Shown: one piece after another, positions 55,295-64,000 of the stretch
How positions within the stretch are numbered: the stretch's first letter is position 1
How the letters are laid out: every line of letters starts with the position of its first letter
Source: Lysobacteraceae bacterium SCN 69-320
Lineage (GTDB): Bacteria > Pseudomonadota > Gammaproteobacteria > Xanthomonadales > Rhodanobacteraceae
Length of the DNA: 64,000 bases
Direction of reading: 5' to 3'
Assembly (NCBI GenBank): GCA_001725155.1
Contig: MEFP01000030.1
Location: forward strand, 744,001-808,000
Position numbers and translations under genes: made by a program
The notes under the pieces: model-generated
Seen by the model: the letters and a program-made list of their open reading frames with translations, nothing else
What the model was told of the DNA's origin: nothing
Databases searched by the model: none

Positions 55295-58021
55295 TCAGCC
55301 GGTGTTCTGCACGCCGGCGGCGATGCCGTTGACCGTAGCGGCCAGGGCGAGGAACAGCTCGCCCTCGGGCCGGTCCTGCGCGCGCCAGCGCGCGAGCAGG
55401 TCGACCTGCAGCAGGCTGATCGGATCGACGTAGGGATTGCGCAGGCGTATCGACAGCGCCAGGCGGCGGTCGCCGGCAAGCAGCCGGGCGGCCTGCTTTA
55501 GCTCGAGTACGGCGGCGAGGGTGCGCGCGAACTCGCCGGCGATCAGCGGGTGGAATTCGTCGTGCAGCGCGCCGGCCAGCTGCGAATAGCGCGCGAAGAT
55601 GTCCAGGTCGCTCTTGGCCAGCAGCATTTCCACGTCGTCGACGAAGGTGGCGAAGAACGGCCAGTCGCGCGTCATCTCGCGCATCGCGTCCAGGCCGTAG
55701 CGCGCGATGCCTTCGCTCAGCGCCGTGCCTATGCCGTACCAGCCGGTCAGGCCGGCGCGATTCTGCGACCAGGCGAACACCCACGGAATCGCGCGCAGGC
55801 TGGACACGCCGCCGGCGCCGCCGCGACGCGGCGGTCGCGAGCCCATGCGCAGGCGTTCGATCACGTCGATCGGCGTGGCCGCGCGGAAATACTCCGCAAA
55901 ACGTTCCGACTCATGCACGAGTGCGCGGTAGTGGCCGCGCGACACGTCGGCCATGTGTCCGACCATCTCGCGCCAGACCGCTTCGCGCGGCTCGGCCGGC
56001 CGCGGCCGCAGGCTCGCGCGCAGCACCGCGCCGGTGGTCTGTTCGAGATTGCGCAGCGCGAGCGCGCGTATGCCGTACTTGCGATGGATGACTTCGCCCT
56101 GTTCGGTCAGGCGCAGATAGCCGTCGACCGAGCCGCGCGGCGCGGCGATGACGGCGCGCTCGGTCTTGCCGCCGCCGCGGCTGATCGAGCCGCCGCGGCC
56201 ATGGAAGAACGCGATGCGCACGCCGCTGCGCTGGGCCAGCTCGGTCAGCAGCACCTGGGTGCGCTGCAGCGCCCAGCGCGAGGCGAACAGGCCGCCGTCC
56301 TTGGCGCTGTCGGAATAGCCGAGCATGACCATCTGGCGATTGCCGCGCGCGGCCAGATGCTCGCGATACAGCGGATCGGCGAACAGCTGGACGAGCACGT
56401 CCTGCGCCGCCTGCAGATCGGCGATGGTCTCGAACAGCGGCGCCACGTCCAGCGGCACATGGCCATCGGCGCCGGTGCAATCGGCCAGCCGCGCGAGCGC
56501 GAGCACGGCCAGCACGTCGGCCGCGCTGCGGCTCATGCTGATGATGTACGGCCCTATGGCCTGCGCACCGTAATGTCGCTTCGCCTCGGCGACCGTGCGG
56601 AAGACTGCGAGCGTGGACGCCGCAGCTTCGGCATCGGGTGCGGCCGGCGCCGCGCCGGCGATCAGCGGTGCGAGCCCCGCGCGGCGCGCGGCTGCATCGC
56701 GCTGCGGCCAGTGCGGATCGGCCAGCAGCGCGGCCAGGGCCTGATCGTGCGCGCCGGATTCCTGGCGCAGATCCAGGGTGGCCAGATGGAAGCCGAACGT
56801 GTCGACGCGCTGCAGCAGCTGGCGCAACGCGAGCCAGCCCGCGTGCTCGCCGCGATGCGCGCGCAGGCTCGCGGCAATCAGTTCGAGATCGGCGCGGAAT
56901 TCGGTCACGTCGGCATAGGCGTCGTCGCGCTCGGCCGCGGTCGCGGCCAGGCGCGCGCTGATCAGGCTCAGCAGATGCCGGTACGGCATGTCGGCATAGC
57001 GTGCCTTGAGCTTCGCCGCGGCCTTCGGCAGGCGCACGCGATAGCCGGCCAGCCGTTCGAGCACGGCCGCGTCGACGCCCACGCGCGACAGCGACTGGCT
57101 CAGCAGACGTTCGAGCTGGGCGATTTCGCGCCGGTACGCGGCGAGGATCTGCGCGCGCTGCGCCGCCAGCGCCGCGCGCACCGTGTCGGCGCCGACGTTC
57201 GGATTGCCGTCCATGTCGCCGCCGACCCAGGTGCCGAAGCGCAGCAGCGCCGGCAGCGCCGGCACCGGGCCGAGCTCGGCCAGCACGTCCTCGAACACCT
57301 CGTAGAACACCGGCAGCATCGGATACAGCACGTCGGCCAGGAAATAGCTGACGTGGTCCATCTCGTCCTGCACCGTCGGCCGCTCGCGCGCCGCGTCGGC
57401 GGTCTGCCAGCCGGCGCTCAGCGCCAGGCGCATGCGCTCGCGGTCCACACGGCGTTCCGCCGGCGTGCGCTGGCGGTCGATGTCGGCGATCAGGCATTTG
57501 ACCAGCACCTGCTCCTTGTCGAGCAGCGAGCGCCGCACGGCTTCGGTCGGATGCGCCGTGAACACCGGCTCGATGCGCAGGCGCGCGACCAGCGCGAGGA
57601 TTTCCTCGCGGCTGACGCCGTCGCCGATCAGATCGTGCACGACCTCGCGCAGGCTGCCCGGCTGCGGCGCGGCGCCGGCCCGTTCGTAGTCGCGGCGGCG
57701 GCGGATGCGGTGCACGCGCTCGGCGATGTTGATGGCCTGGAAATAGGTCGCGAACGCGCGCGCCAGGTCGATCGCGACGGCGGCCGGCGCGGTCAGCAGG
57801 CCGACCAGTTCGTCGGTCGAGGTCTGCTGTTCGCGACGGCGTATCGCCTCGGCGCGCACCCGTTCGATCAGGACCAGGAAATCCGCGCCGAGCTGGTCGG
57901 CCAGGATCTCGCCGACCAGCGCGCCGAGGCGCGTGACGTCCTCCCGCAGGGCCTGGTCGACGCGCGGAAACTCGACGTCGCGCAGGGAATCGCCGGGGAC
58001 GTGTTCGGAAGTCGCGCTCAT
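55295..58021 (-). CDS. ppc: Phosphoenolpyruvate carboxylase
   Basis: Anaplerotic formation of oxaloacetate from PEP and bicarbonate. Length is 908 residues. Catalytic histidine block VFTAHPTEAVRRS (H157), the second signature VMLGYSDSAKDGGLFASRW and the glycine loop FFHGRGGSISRGGGKTERA are present; the protein ends QNTG as PEPC should. The ATG at 58021 was preferred over a GTG nine bases upstream, though either is possible. Divergent from the ECF sigma gene. Confidence 0.96.
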   Translation of the reverse strand: MSATSEHVPGDSLRDVEFPRVDQALREDVTRLGALVGEILADQLGADFLVLIERVRAEAIRRREQQTSTDELVGLLTAPAAVAIDLARAFATYFQAINIAERVHRIRRRRDYERAGAAPQPGSLREVVHDLIGDGVSREEILALVARLRIEPVFTAHPTEAVRRSLLDKEQVLVKCLIADIDRQRTPAERRVDRERMRLALSAGWQTADAARERPTVQDEMDHVSYFLADVLYPMLPVFYEVFEDVLAELGPVPALPALLRFGTWVGGDMDGNPNVGADTVRAALAAQRAQILAAYRREIAQLERLLSQSLSRVGVDAAVLERLAGYRVRLPKAAAKLKARYADMPYRHLLSLISARLAATAAERDDAYADVTEFRADLELIAASLRAHRGEHAGWLALRQLLQRVDTFGFHLATLDLRQESGAHDQALAALLADPHWPQRDAAARRAGLAPLIAGAAPAAPDAEAAASTLAVFRTVAEAKRHYGAQAIGPYIISMSRSAADVLAVLALARLADCTGADGHVPLDVAPLFETIADLQAAQDVLVQLFADPLYREHLAARGNRQMVMLGYSDSAKDGGLFASRWALQRTQVLLTELAQRSGVRIAFFHGRGGSISRGGGKTERAVIAAPRGSVDGYLRLTEQGEVIHRKYGIRALALRNLEQTTGAVLRASLRPRPAEPREAVWREMVGHMADVSRGHYRALVHESERFAEYFRAATPIDVIERLRMGSRPPRRGGAGGVSSLRAIPWVFAWSQNRAGLTGWYGIGTALSEGIARYGLDAMREMTRDWPFFATFVDDVEMLLAKSDLDIFARYSQLAGALHDEFHPLIAGEFARTLAAVLELKQAARLLAGDRRLALSIRLRNPYVDPISLLQVDLLARWRAQDRPEGELFLALAATVNGIAAGVQNTG

Positions 58022-58243
58022 CGCTGGCACCGGAAACCGCAGTCCTCAAGGAATAGCCCGGCGCGACGGCGACTGGCAAGCGCCGGCATGGCGGTCCGGA
58101 TAGGACGATTGGTTATGCGCGGAGCGGACGGCGGCCCGCGCGCCCGGACTGCGCGGCGCGGCGCCGCGTGACGGCGCCCGGTCGGCCGGCTTTACCGGCG
58201 TGGCGCATCCTGCTTGACTGTGTCGACTTCCGGCGGCGCAGGC

Positions 58244-58801
58244 ATGGACGAGAGCATCGACATCACCCGGCAGATCGACGCGGCGCGCGCGGGCGATACC
58301 GCAGCACTGGATGCGCTGTTCCCGATCGTCTACGACGAGCTGCGGCGGCTGGCGCGCGCCGCGCTCGCGCGCGAACGCGCCGACCACACCCTGCAGCCGA
58401 CCGCGCTCGTGCACGAGGCCTATCTGCGCCTGGTCGCGCAGCACAGCGCCGACTGGTCGGGCCGCGCCTATTTCTTCAGCCTTGCCGCCAGCCTGATGCG
58501 GCGCATCCTCGTCAATCACGCGCGCGACCGCACGGCGCTCAAGCGCGGCGGCGGCGCGGCCGCAGTCACCTTGTCGGAAGCCGAGCGCGTCGCCGACGGC
58601 GAACTCGATGTGCTCGGGCTGCACGAGGCGCTGGAGCGCCTGGCCGCCCTGGACCCGCGCCAGGCGCGCGTGGTCGAGCTCAAGTTCTTCGGCGGCCTGG
58701 AGATCGACGAGATCGCCGGTGTCGTCGGCGTTTCGCCGGCCACGGTGCGGCGCGACTGGAGCCTTGCGCGGCTCTGGCTCGGGCGCGAGCTGTCGGCATG
58801 A
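58244..58801 (+). CDS. ECF-family RNA polymerase sigma factor
   Basis: 185 residues. Sigma region 2 is visible in FPIVYDELRRLARAALARER and TALVHEAYLRLV; region 4 is RVVELKFFGGLEIDEIAGVV with SPATVRRDWSLARLWL. It belongs to the ECF group (Sig-70_X6 type) that pairs with Ser/Thr kinases rather than an anti-sigma factor. The ATG at 58244 fits the family start; a TTG at 58214 and a GTG at 58220 are alternatives. Stop and next start overlap (ATGA), so sigma and kinase are made together. Confidence 0.92.
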   Translation: MDESIDITRQIDAARAGDTAALDALFPIVYDELRRLARAALARERADHTLQPTALVHEAYLRLVAQHSADWSGRAYFFSLAASLMRRILVNHARDRTALKRGGGAAAVTLSEAERVADGELDVLGLHEALERLAALDPRQARVVELKFFGGLEIDEIAGVVGVSPATVRRDWSLARLWLGRELSA

Positions 58802-61563
58802 CGCCCGAGCGCTGGCGCCGGCTGCAGGACGTGCTGGCCGCGGCGCTGGAACAGCCGGCCATGCAGCGGCAGGCCGCCCTCGCCGCGGCCTGCGGCGGCG
58901 ACGCGGCGCTGCTTGCGGAAGCCTGCGCGCTGCTCGAACACGGCGACGTGCTGCCCGAGCGGCTGCCGCCGGCCGCGTTCGCCGGCCTGGCCGCCGGCAC
59001 GGACGAGGACGAGGGCGACTGGCGCGGCCGCCGCGTCGGCCTGTTCGTGCTCGACGAGCGGATCGGCAGCGGCGGCTCCAGCAGCGTCTACCGCGCGCGC
59101 CGCGTCAACGATTTCGAGCAGGTCGTCGCGCTGAAGCTGCTGCGCCACCACGACCGCGCCAGCCTGCGCCGCTTCGAGCGCGAGCGCACCATCCTCGCCC
59201 AGCTCAGCCATCCGCACATCGCTAAGCTGTTCGATGCCGGCATCGCCGACGACGGCACGCCGTATCTCGTGCTCGAGTACATCGAGGGCCGCACCTGGCA
59301 GCGCTGGCTGGCCGAGACCGCGCCGGACCTGCGCCGGCGCGTCCGCCAGTTCCTGCTGGTCTGCGATGCGGTGGAGCATGCGCACCGCCATCTGCTCGTG
59401 CATCGCGACCTCAAGCCGGCCAACATCCTCGTCGACGCGGACGACATGCCGCGCCTGCTCGATTTCGGCGTCGCCGCGCTGCTGCAGCAGCGCGACTCCA
59501 CCGTCACGCGCGAAGGCGCGGCCGCGATGACGCCGGCCTATGCCGCGCCGGAACAGCTGCGCGGCGAGGCCGTGACCACCGCGACCGACGTCTATGCGCT
59601 GGGCCTGGTGCTGTACGAAACCCTGACCGGCCGCCATCCGTTCCGCAAATCCGGCGGCCGCGAGCACGAACTGCTGCAGGCCATCGCGACAGGCGATGCG
59701 ACGCGGCCGAGCCAGCAGGTCGACGCGGCCTCGCCGCTGCGCGCGGCCGATCTGCGCGGCGATCTCGACAACATCGTGCTGACCGCGATCGAACGCGAGC
59801 CGGGGCGGCGCTATCGTTCGGTGCGCGAACTGGCCGACGACCTGCGCGCCTGGCTGGACGGCCGGCCAGTGTCCGCCCGGCCGCAGACCTGGACCTATCT
59901 GACGCGCAAGTTCGTCGCGCGCCATCGCGCCGCGGCCGCGACCGCGGCGGTCGCTGCGCTGGCGCTGCTGGCAGCCAGCGCCGTCGCACTGCGGCAGGCG
60001 CACATCGCCGTGCAGCAGCGCGAGCGCGCGCAGCAGCGCTTCGACGAGGTGCGCCGCTTCGCCAACAACCTGCTGTTCGACTATCACGAAGGCATACAGA
60101 AGCTGGCCGGCTCGCTGCCGATGCAGCAGCGCCTCGTGCGCGACGGCATCGGCTATCTGGAACGCCTGCAGGCGGAGGCCGGCGACGACCCCGACCTCTG
60201 GCGCGAGATCGCGGCCGGCTATCTCAAGGTCGGCGACCTGCAGGGCAATCCCTATGGCGCAAATCTCGGCGACTTCGCCGGCGCGGCGCAGAGCTACGTC
60301 CGCGCCGGTGCCGCGCTGGCCCGGGCCGAAGCGCAGGGCGAAACCGCGGCGACGCGGCTGTGGCGCGCGCGGCTGCTGCTCCGTGATGCCTATCTGCACT
60401 ACCAGAACACCGAGCTCGATCCGGCGCGCGAGCGCACGCGCGAGGCGCTGAGCCTGTTCGATGCGCTGCACGCCGCCGCGCCCGGCGATCTCGACACGAC
60501 GATCGAGTACAGCGACGCGCTCGATCTCTACGGCGAGCTGACCGGCATGCGCAGCGGCGACGGCAAGCCCGACGCCGACGGCGCGCGGCGCCATCAGTTG
60601 CGCGCCGCCGAACTGCGCCGCGCCGCGCTCGTGACGGCGCCCGGCGACAAGCGACTGCGCTACGCGGTCTACAACAGCCAGCTGCGCGAAGGCGCCTATC
60701 GCGTCGACCGCAACGAAATGGACCAGGCCGAGACCGCGCTGACCGAAGCGCTGCGACTGATCCGCGAACTCGTCGCGGACGATCCCGACGACACCTACCG
60801 GCGGCGCGAGATCGGCGTCGTGCTCGTGCGGCTCGTGCAGGTGCAGGACGCGCTCGGCAAGCTCGATGCGTCGGTCGAGTCGGCGCTGCAGGCGGTGACC
60901 CTGATGGAAGGAATGCTCGCGCGCGATCCGGACAACGACTCGATGCGCGAAGGCGTGACATCGACGACCGGCTGGGCCGCGCGCCAACTCGTTCGCGCCG
61001 GCCGCGCCGGGGAGGCGCTGCCGATGGTCCGGCGCCAGATCGCGGTCAACCAGACGCGCCTGCGCGCCGCGCCGGACAATCCGGCGATCCGCTACGACCT
61101 GTCGCTGGCCTACCGGCGCCTCGGCGAGCAGCGCGCGGCGGTACGCGACTATGCCGGCGCGATCCAGGCGCATCGCACCGCGCTGGACACCCAGCGGGAA
61201 CTCGCTGCGCTGTCGGCCGACTACGCCGCCGGGGTCGCGCTGTCGCACTGGCATCTCGGACGCGCCGAACTGGGCGCGGGGCGCGTCGCGGCCGCGCGCG
61301 CGGCGCTGACCGAGGCCACCGATCGTCTCGGCGCGCTCGTCGCCGCGCAGTCGATAGGCCCGAGCTACAGCGAAGACCTCGCCGACACCTATGTCAGCCT
61401 CGCCCAGGCCTGGGCCGCAGCGCCGCGCGAGCGGGCGCGCGCCGCCGACGCCTACGGCCGCGCCATCGCGATCTGGGACGACTTCGAGCGCGACGGCACC
61501 TTGTCGCCGAAATCCCGGGCCAAACGCGACGACGCGCGCGCGGAAATGCGCCGGCTGCGGTAG
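58798..61563 (+). CDS. Membrane Ser/Thr protein kinase with TPR domain
   Basis: 921 residues. Cytoplasmic kinase domain: glycine loop IGSGGSSSVYRA (89-100), K113 (ALKLL), HRDLKPANIL (202-211), DFG (222-224), AAPEQL. One transmembrane helix near 378-396 (ATAAVAALALLAASAVALRQ) is followed by a large extracytoplasmic TPR-like region to the end. A short N-terminal part (RWRRLQDVLAAALEQPAMQR) is typical of kinases next to ECF factors. The probable circuit is TPR sensing, kinase activation and modification of the adjacent sigma factor. Target residues are not known. Confidence 0.92.
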   Translation: MTPERWRRLQDVLAAALEQPAMQRQAALAAACGGDAALLAEACALLEHGDVLPERLPPAAFAGLAAGTDEDEGDWRGRRVGLFVLDERIGSGGSSSVYRARRVNDFEQVVALKLLRHHDRASLRRFERERTILAQLSHPHIAKLFDAGIADDGTPYLVLEYIEGRTWQRWLAETAPDLRRRVRQFLLVCDAVEHAHRHLLVHRDLKPANILVDADDMPRLLDFGVAALLQQRDSTVTREGAAAMTPAYAAPEQLRGEAVTTATDVYALGLVLYETLTGRHPFRKSGGREHELLQAIATGDATRPSQQVDAASPLRAADLRGDLDNIVLTAIEREPGRRYRSVRELADDLRAWLDGRPVSARPQTWTYLTRKFVARHRAAAATAAVAALALLAASAVALRQAHIAVQQRERAQQRFDEVRRFANNLLFDYHEGIQKLAGSLPMQQRLVRDGIGYLERLQAEAGDDPDLWREIAAGYLKVGDLQGNPYGANLGDFAGAAQSYVRAGAALARAEAQGETAATRLWRARLLLRDAYLHYQNTELDPARERTREALSLFDALHAAAPGDLDTTIEYSDALDLYGELTGMRSGDGKPDADGARRHQLRAAELRRAALVTAPGDKRLRYAVYNSQLREGAYRVDRNEMDQAETALTEALRLIRELVADDPDDTYRRREIGVVLVRLVQVQDALGKLDASVESALQAVTLMEGMLARDPDNDSMREGVTSTTGWAARQLVRAGRAGEALPMVRRQIAVNQTRLRAAPDNPAIRYDLSLAYRRLGEQRAAVRDYAGAIQAHRTALDTQRELAALSADYAAGVALSHWHLGRAELGAGRVAAARAALTEATDRLGALVAAQSIGPSYSEDLADTYVSLAQAWAAAPRERARAADAYGRAIAIWDDFERDGTLSPKSRAKRDDARAEMRRLR

Positions 61564-61594
61564 ACCGCCGGCGAACCGCCGCCGGCCGGAATCG

Positions 61595-62218
61595 TCACAG
61601 CGCTATCGTGATCGTCACCGTGTTGTTGCTGCCGGCGATCGAGTTGTTCAACGTCGTGCCGTAACCGCTGCAGGCGGTCGCCGGCACCGGCGGGATGACG
61701 ATGCCGCCGCCGCTCATCGTCGCCGCGGCCGCATTCCAGCTGCCGGTCGCACCGAGCACGATGGGGCCGAAGACGCAGTCGCTGCCCAGCGCCACCGGAA
61801 TGCCACTGACGGTCGCGGAATAGAGTTGCAGATAGACGTTGTCGAGCTGGACACCGGCGACGTTGTTCGCGAGCAGTGGGTTGTAGGTCGTGCCACGGTG
61901 CTGCAGCTGCACGTTCAAGGTCACGAAACCGAGCCCGTTGACGTTGGACTGCAGGGTCGTCTGCGGGAAATAGAAACTGCCCGGGTAGACGGCCGGCGAG
62001 GCCTGCTGCCCGCCGTTGGCCCAGGAGCCGGCCGGGAACGTCAGCGGAAATCCGTTGATGACGAACTGGCCGCTGACCGGCTGGCCGTCGATGCGGTGGC
62101 GGAAGATCTTGTCGGGCGGCGAGCCTGCGACGGCATCGGTTCCGGCCTGCAGCGGCAGCGCGACGCAGAACAGCAGCAACGGCAGCGCCGGACAGGCGCG
62201 ACGGCAACGGACAGTCAT
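61595..62218 (-). CDS. Unknown secreted protein
   Basis: 207 residues. Signal peptide to about 25 (LLLFCVALPLQA), mature part beta-rich with Gly/Asn repeats: VNGLGFVTLNVQLQHRG, CVFGPIVLGATGSWN and a strand-like end NSIAGSNNTVTITIAL. Two cysteines (SDCVFG, TACSGYG) may pair. GGGGA lies before the ATG. Family not recognised. It is convergent with the kinase gene, with a short GC dyad (GCCGGCG/CGCCGGC) between the stops. Confidence 0.68.
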   Translation of the reverse strand: MTVRCRRACPALPLLLFCVALPLQAGTDAVAGSPPDKIFRHRIDGQPVSGQFVINGFPLTFPAGSWANGGQQASPAVYPGSFYFPQTTLQSNVNGLGFVTLNVQLQHRGTTYNPLLANNVAGVQLDNVYLQLYSATVSGIPVALGSDCVFGPIVLGATGSWNAAAATMSGGGIVIPPVPATACSGYGTTLNNSIAGSNNTVTITIAL

Positions 62219-62436
62219 GGAGTTTCCCCGGTAGTGGACGATGCGGACGCGCCGCCGTCGCCCGACGGCCGACCGCGTCCTGATCCGCACACGCCCGGAA
62301 TCGCGGCAAAAACGCTCATGCGCGCGATCGTCAGCCGGCAGCGGCGACCGCGGCAGCCGGCTGACCGGCGCGGAACGCACTGCGGCCGTGCCGGCGGGGA
62401 ATACTCAAGACGCCACGCGCCCGCGCGGCGCGGCCC

Positions 62437-63801
62437 TCAGTAGGCGAACTCGCGGAACACCGGATCGACGCTGCCGCCCCAGGGTCCATGGAACAGTTCG
62501 AGCTTGCGCTCGGCCGGCGTCTGGTTGGCCTGGGCGAACTCGATCAGCGGTTCGAGGAATACCGCTTCACTCGCGCCGCCGGCATTGAGCTGGTTGCGCC
62601 GGGCCAGGCCGTGACCGGAGATCTTCAGCGCTTCGAGCGCGAGCTCGCGCACGCTCGCGCCGCGGAACGGCAGCTTGAAGCCGTGGCGCGGCACGCCGTC
62701 GCGCAGTGCGTGACGTTCGGCCAGGCTGAAATCCTTGACCAGATCCCAGGCCGCATCCAGTGCCGTGTCGTCGTAGAGCAGGCCGACCCAGAAGGCCGGC
62801 AGCGCGCAGAGCCGGTTCCACGGACCGCCGTCGGCACCGCGCATTTCGAGGTATTTCTTCAGGCGCACTTCGGGGAAGGCCGTGGTCATGTGGTCGGCCC
62901 AGTCCTTCAGGGTCGGCACCGCGCCGGGCAGTTCGTCGAGGCGGCCTTCCATGAAGCGGCGGAACGAACGGCCGGCAAGGTCGACGTAGCGGCCGTCGCG
63001 ATAGCTGAAATACATGGGCACGTCGAGCAGATAGTCGACGTAGCGCTCGTAGCCGAAGCCGTCCTCGAACACGAAGTCGAGCATGCCGGTGCGGTCCGGA
63101 TCGGTGTCGGTCCAGACATTGGAGCGAAAACTGAGGAAGCCGTTCGGCTTGCCGTCGGTGAACGGCGAATCGGCAAACAGCGCGGTCGCGATCGGCTGCA
63201 GCGCGAGCGAGACGCGGAACATCTTGACCATCTGCGCTTCGGAGCCGAAGTCGAGATTGACCTGCACCGTGCAGGTGCGCGTCATCATGTCCAGACCGAG
63301 GTTGCCGCGCGTCGGCATGTAGCGCCGCATGATGGCGTAGCGGCCCTTGGGCATCCACGGCATGTCCGCGCGCGTCCATTTCGGCTGGAAGCCCATGCCG
63401 AGAAAACCCAGGCCCAGTTCGTCGGCGACGGCCTTGACCTCGCGCAGATGCGTGGTGACCTCGCAGCAAGTCTCATGCACGTTGACCAGCGGCGCGCCCG
63501 ACAGCTCCAGCTGGCCGGCCGGCTCCAGGGTGATCGAGGCCAGGCCGCGCACCAGCGCGATCAGATAGCCGTTCTCGCGCACGGGCTCCCAGCCGAAACG
63601 CTGCAGTCCTTCGAGCAGGGCGCCGATGCCGCGCTCGCCTTCCCAGGTCGGCGGGCGCAGGTCGTCGAGGCGGAAGCCGAATTTCTCGTGCTCGGTGCCG
63701 ATGCGCCACTGTTCCCGTGGACGTGCGCCACCGGCGATGTAGTCGACGAGCTCTTCGCGCCGCGTGATCGGAACTTCCTTGACCGCACTGGGACCGGACA
63801 T
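62437..63801 (-). CDS. gshA: Glutamate-cysteine ligase, plant/proteobacterial (GCS2) type
   Basis: First step of glutathione synthesis. 454 residues. Blocks typical of this class: [64 protein letters not shown] and [20 protein letters not shown]. This form occurs in plants, Lysobacterales and many proteobacteria and differs from E. coli GshA. The ATG at 63801 gives a family-like N-terminus; an in-frame upstream extension to 63939 is low-complexity and was not used. Confidence 0.94.
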   Translation of the reverse strand: MSGPSAVKEVPITRREELVDYIAGGARPREQWRIGTEHEKFGFRLDDLRPPTWEGERGIGALLEGLQRFGWEPVRENGYLIALVRGLASITLEPAGQLELSGAPLVNVHETCCEVTTHLREVKAVADELGLGFLGMGFQPKWTRADMPWMPKGRYAIMRRYMPTRGNLGLDMMTRTCTVQVNLDFGSEAQMVKMFRVSLALQPIATALFADSPFTDGKPNGFLSFRSNVWTDTDPDRTGMLDFVFEDGFGYERYVDYLLDVPMYFSYRDGRYVDLAGRSFRRFMEGRLDELPGAVPTLKDWADHMTTAFPEVRLKKYLEMRGADGGPWNRLCALPAFWVGLLYDDTALDAAWDLVKDFSLAERHALRDGVPRHGFKLPFRGASVRELALEALKISGHGLARRNQLNAGGASEAVFLEPLIEFAQANQTPAERKLELFHGPWGGSVDPVFREFAY

Positions 63802-64000
63802 ACGGGGCTCGCTGGCTGACGGGAACGGCGACGTTGGGGCGCCGGCGTTGATAAAAAGGGGGAGGATCGCGATGCCGGCCGCGGCGCGACGAAGCGTGTG
63901 CGGCTTGCGCCGGATCGGCGAATCACGGAAGACTCGCACCGTTGCGCGCTTCCCGCGATCTCCGGCTTCGAGGCTTCTACACCTTGCCGCCAGTCCCCAC
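63802..64000. other. Upstream region of gshA
   Basis: About 200 bp at the right edge. It presumably holds the gshA promoter; an AT-richer spot TTGATAAAAAGG lies at 63848-63859. No gene was identified. Confidence 0.4.

Overview
The window is about 70% GC and almost fully coding. Gene content suggests a gammaproteobacterium of the Lysobacterales (Xanthomonadales), probably near the Rhodanobacteraceae. The pointers are a plant-type GshA, an ECF sigma factor paired with a Ser/Thr kinase-TPR protein, a TfoX C-terminal-domain protein, a double DUF3011 protein, an R-body (RebB) protein and dispersed REP-like palindromes. This placement is inferred from gene families, not from a marker gene. No rRNA, tRNA, CRISPR array, transposase or prophage was seen.

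Layout. 1-3150 (minus): branched-chain amino acid operon leuA-ilvE-leuC (leuC cut by the window edge), preceded by a 45-residue Leu/Val/Ile-rich leader peptide and an attenuator hairpin. 3283-12085 (minus): recC-recB-recD with ATGA overlaps. 12316-14889: membrane TPR-PAS-PAS-GGDEF diguanylate cyclase. 15008-17626: NAD salvage pair nadM-Nudix and nadV behind an 8-bp inverted repeat lying inside the promoter. 17796-20231: TfoX-like, free Met-R-sulfoxide reductase, RDD membrane protein, bioD. 20534-24738: RND efflux adaptor and pump. 24774-26178: two unknown small genes, each preceded by a copy of a diverged repeat. 26258-30565: NTF2-like protein, old yellow enzyme, DsbA-like protein, GFA-like protein, methyltransferase. 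30674-32712: two-component system. 34126-39844: LysR regulator divergent from a ycaC-like / xapX / amidohydrolase / DoxX / porin operon. 39960-42116: secreted phospholipase C-lectin and DUF3011 protein. 42642-44496: GyrB-like ATPase lacking a TOPRIM domain, plus a small unknown gene. 44698-47979: beta-propeller amidohydrolase. 48293-54157: M50 intramembrane protease fused to two SUKH-like domains, divergent from a RebB-family gene, followed by a TPR-PAS protein. 54135-63801: small secreted proteins, PEP carboxylase, ECF sigma/kinase pair, secreted protein, gshA.

How the genes work together. The leu operon is likely controlled by charged branched-chain tRNA through the leader. The NAD pair makes NMN from nicotinamide, then NAD. 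The 35-40 kb operon looks like a catabolic or detoxification unit: a cytoplasmic isochorismatase-like hydrolase, two membrane proteins, an exported amidohydrolase and an outer-membrane channel under LysR control. The most novel material is the GyrB-like/small-gene pair (42.6-44.5 kb) and the protease-SUKH / RebB neighbourhood (48.3-51.9 kb). A family of palindromic repeats beginning TAGGTTGCGGTGAGC recurs and in two places supplies the stop codon of the neighbouring gene.
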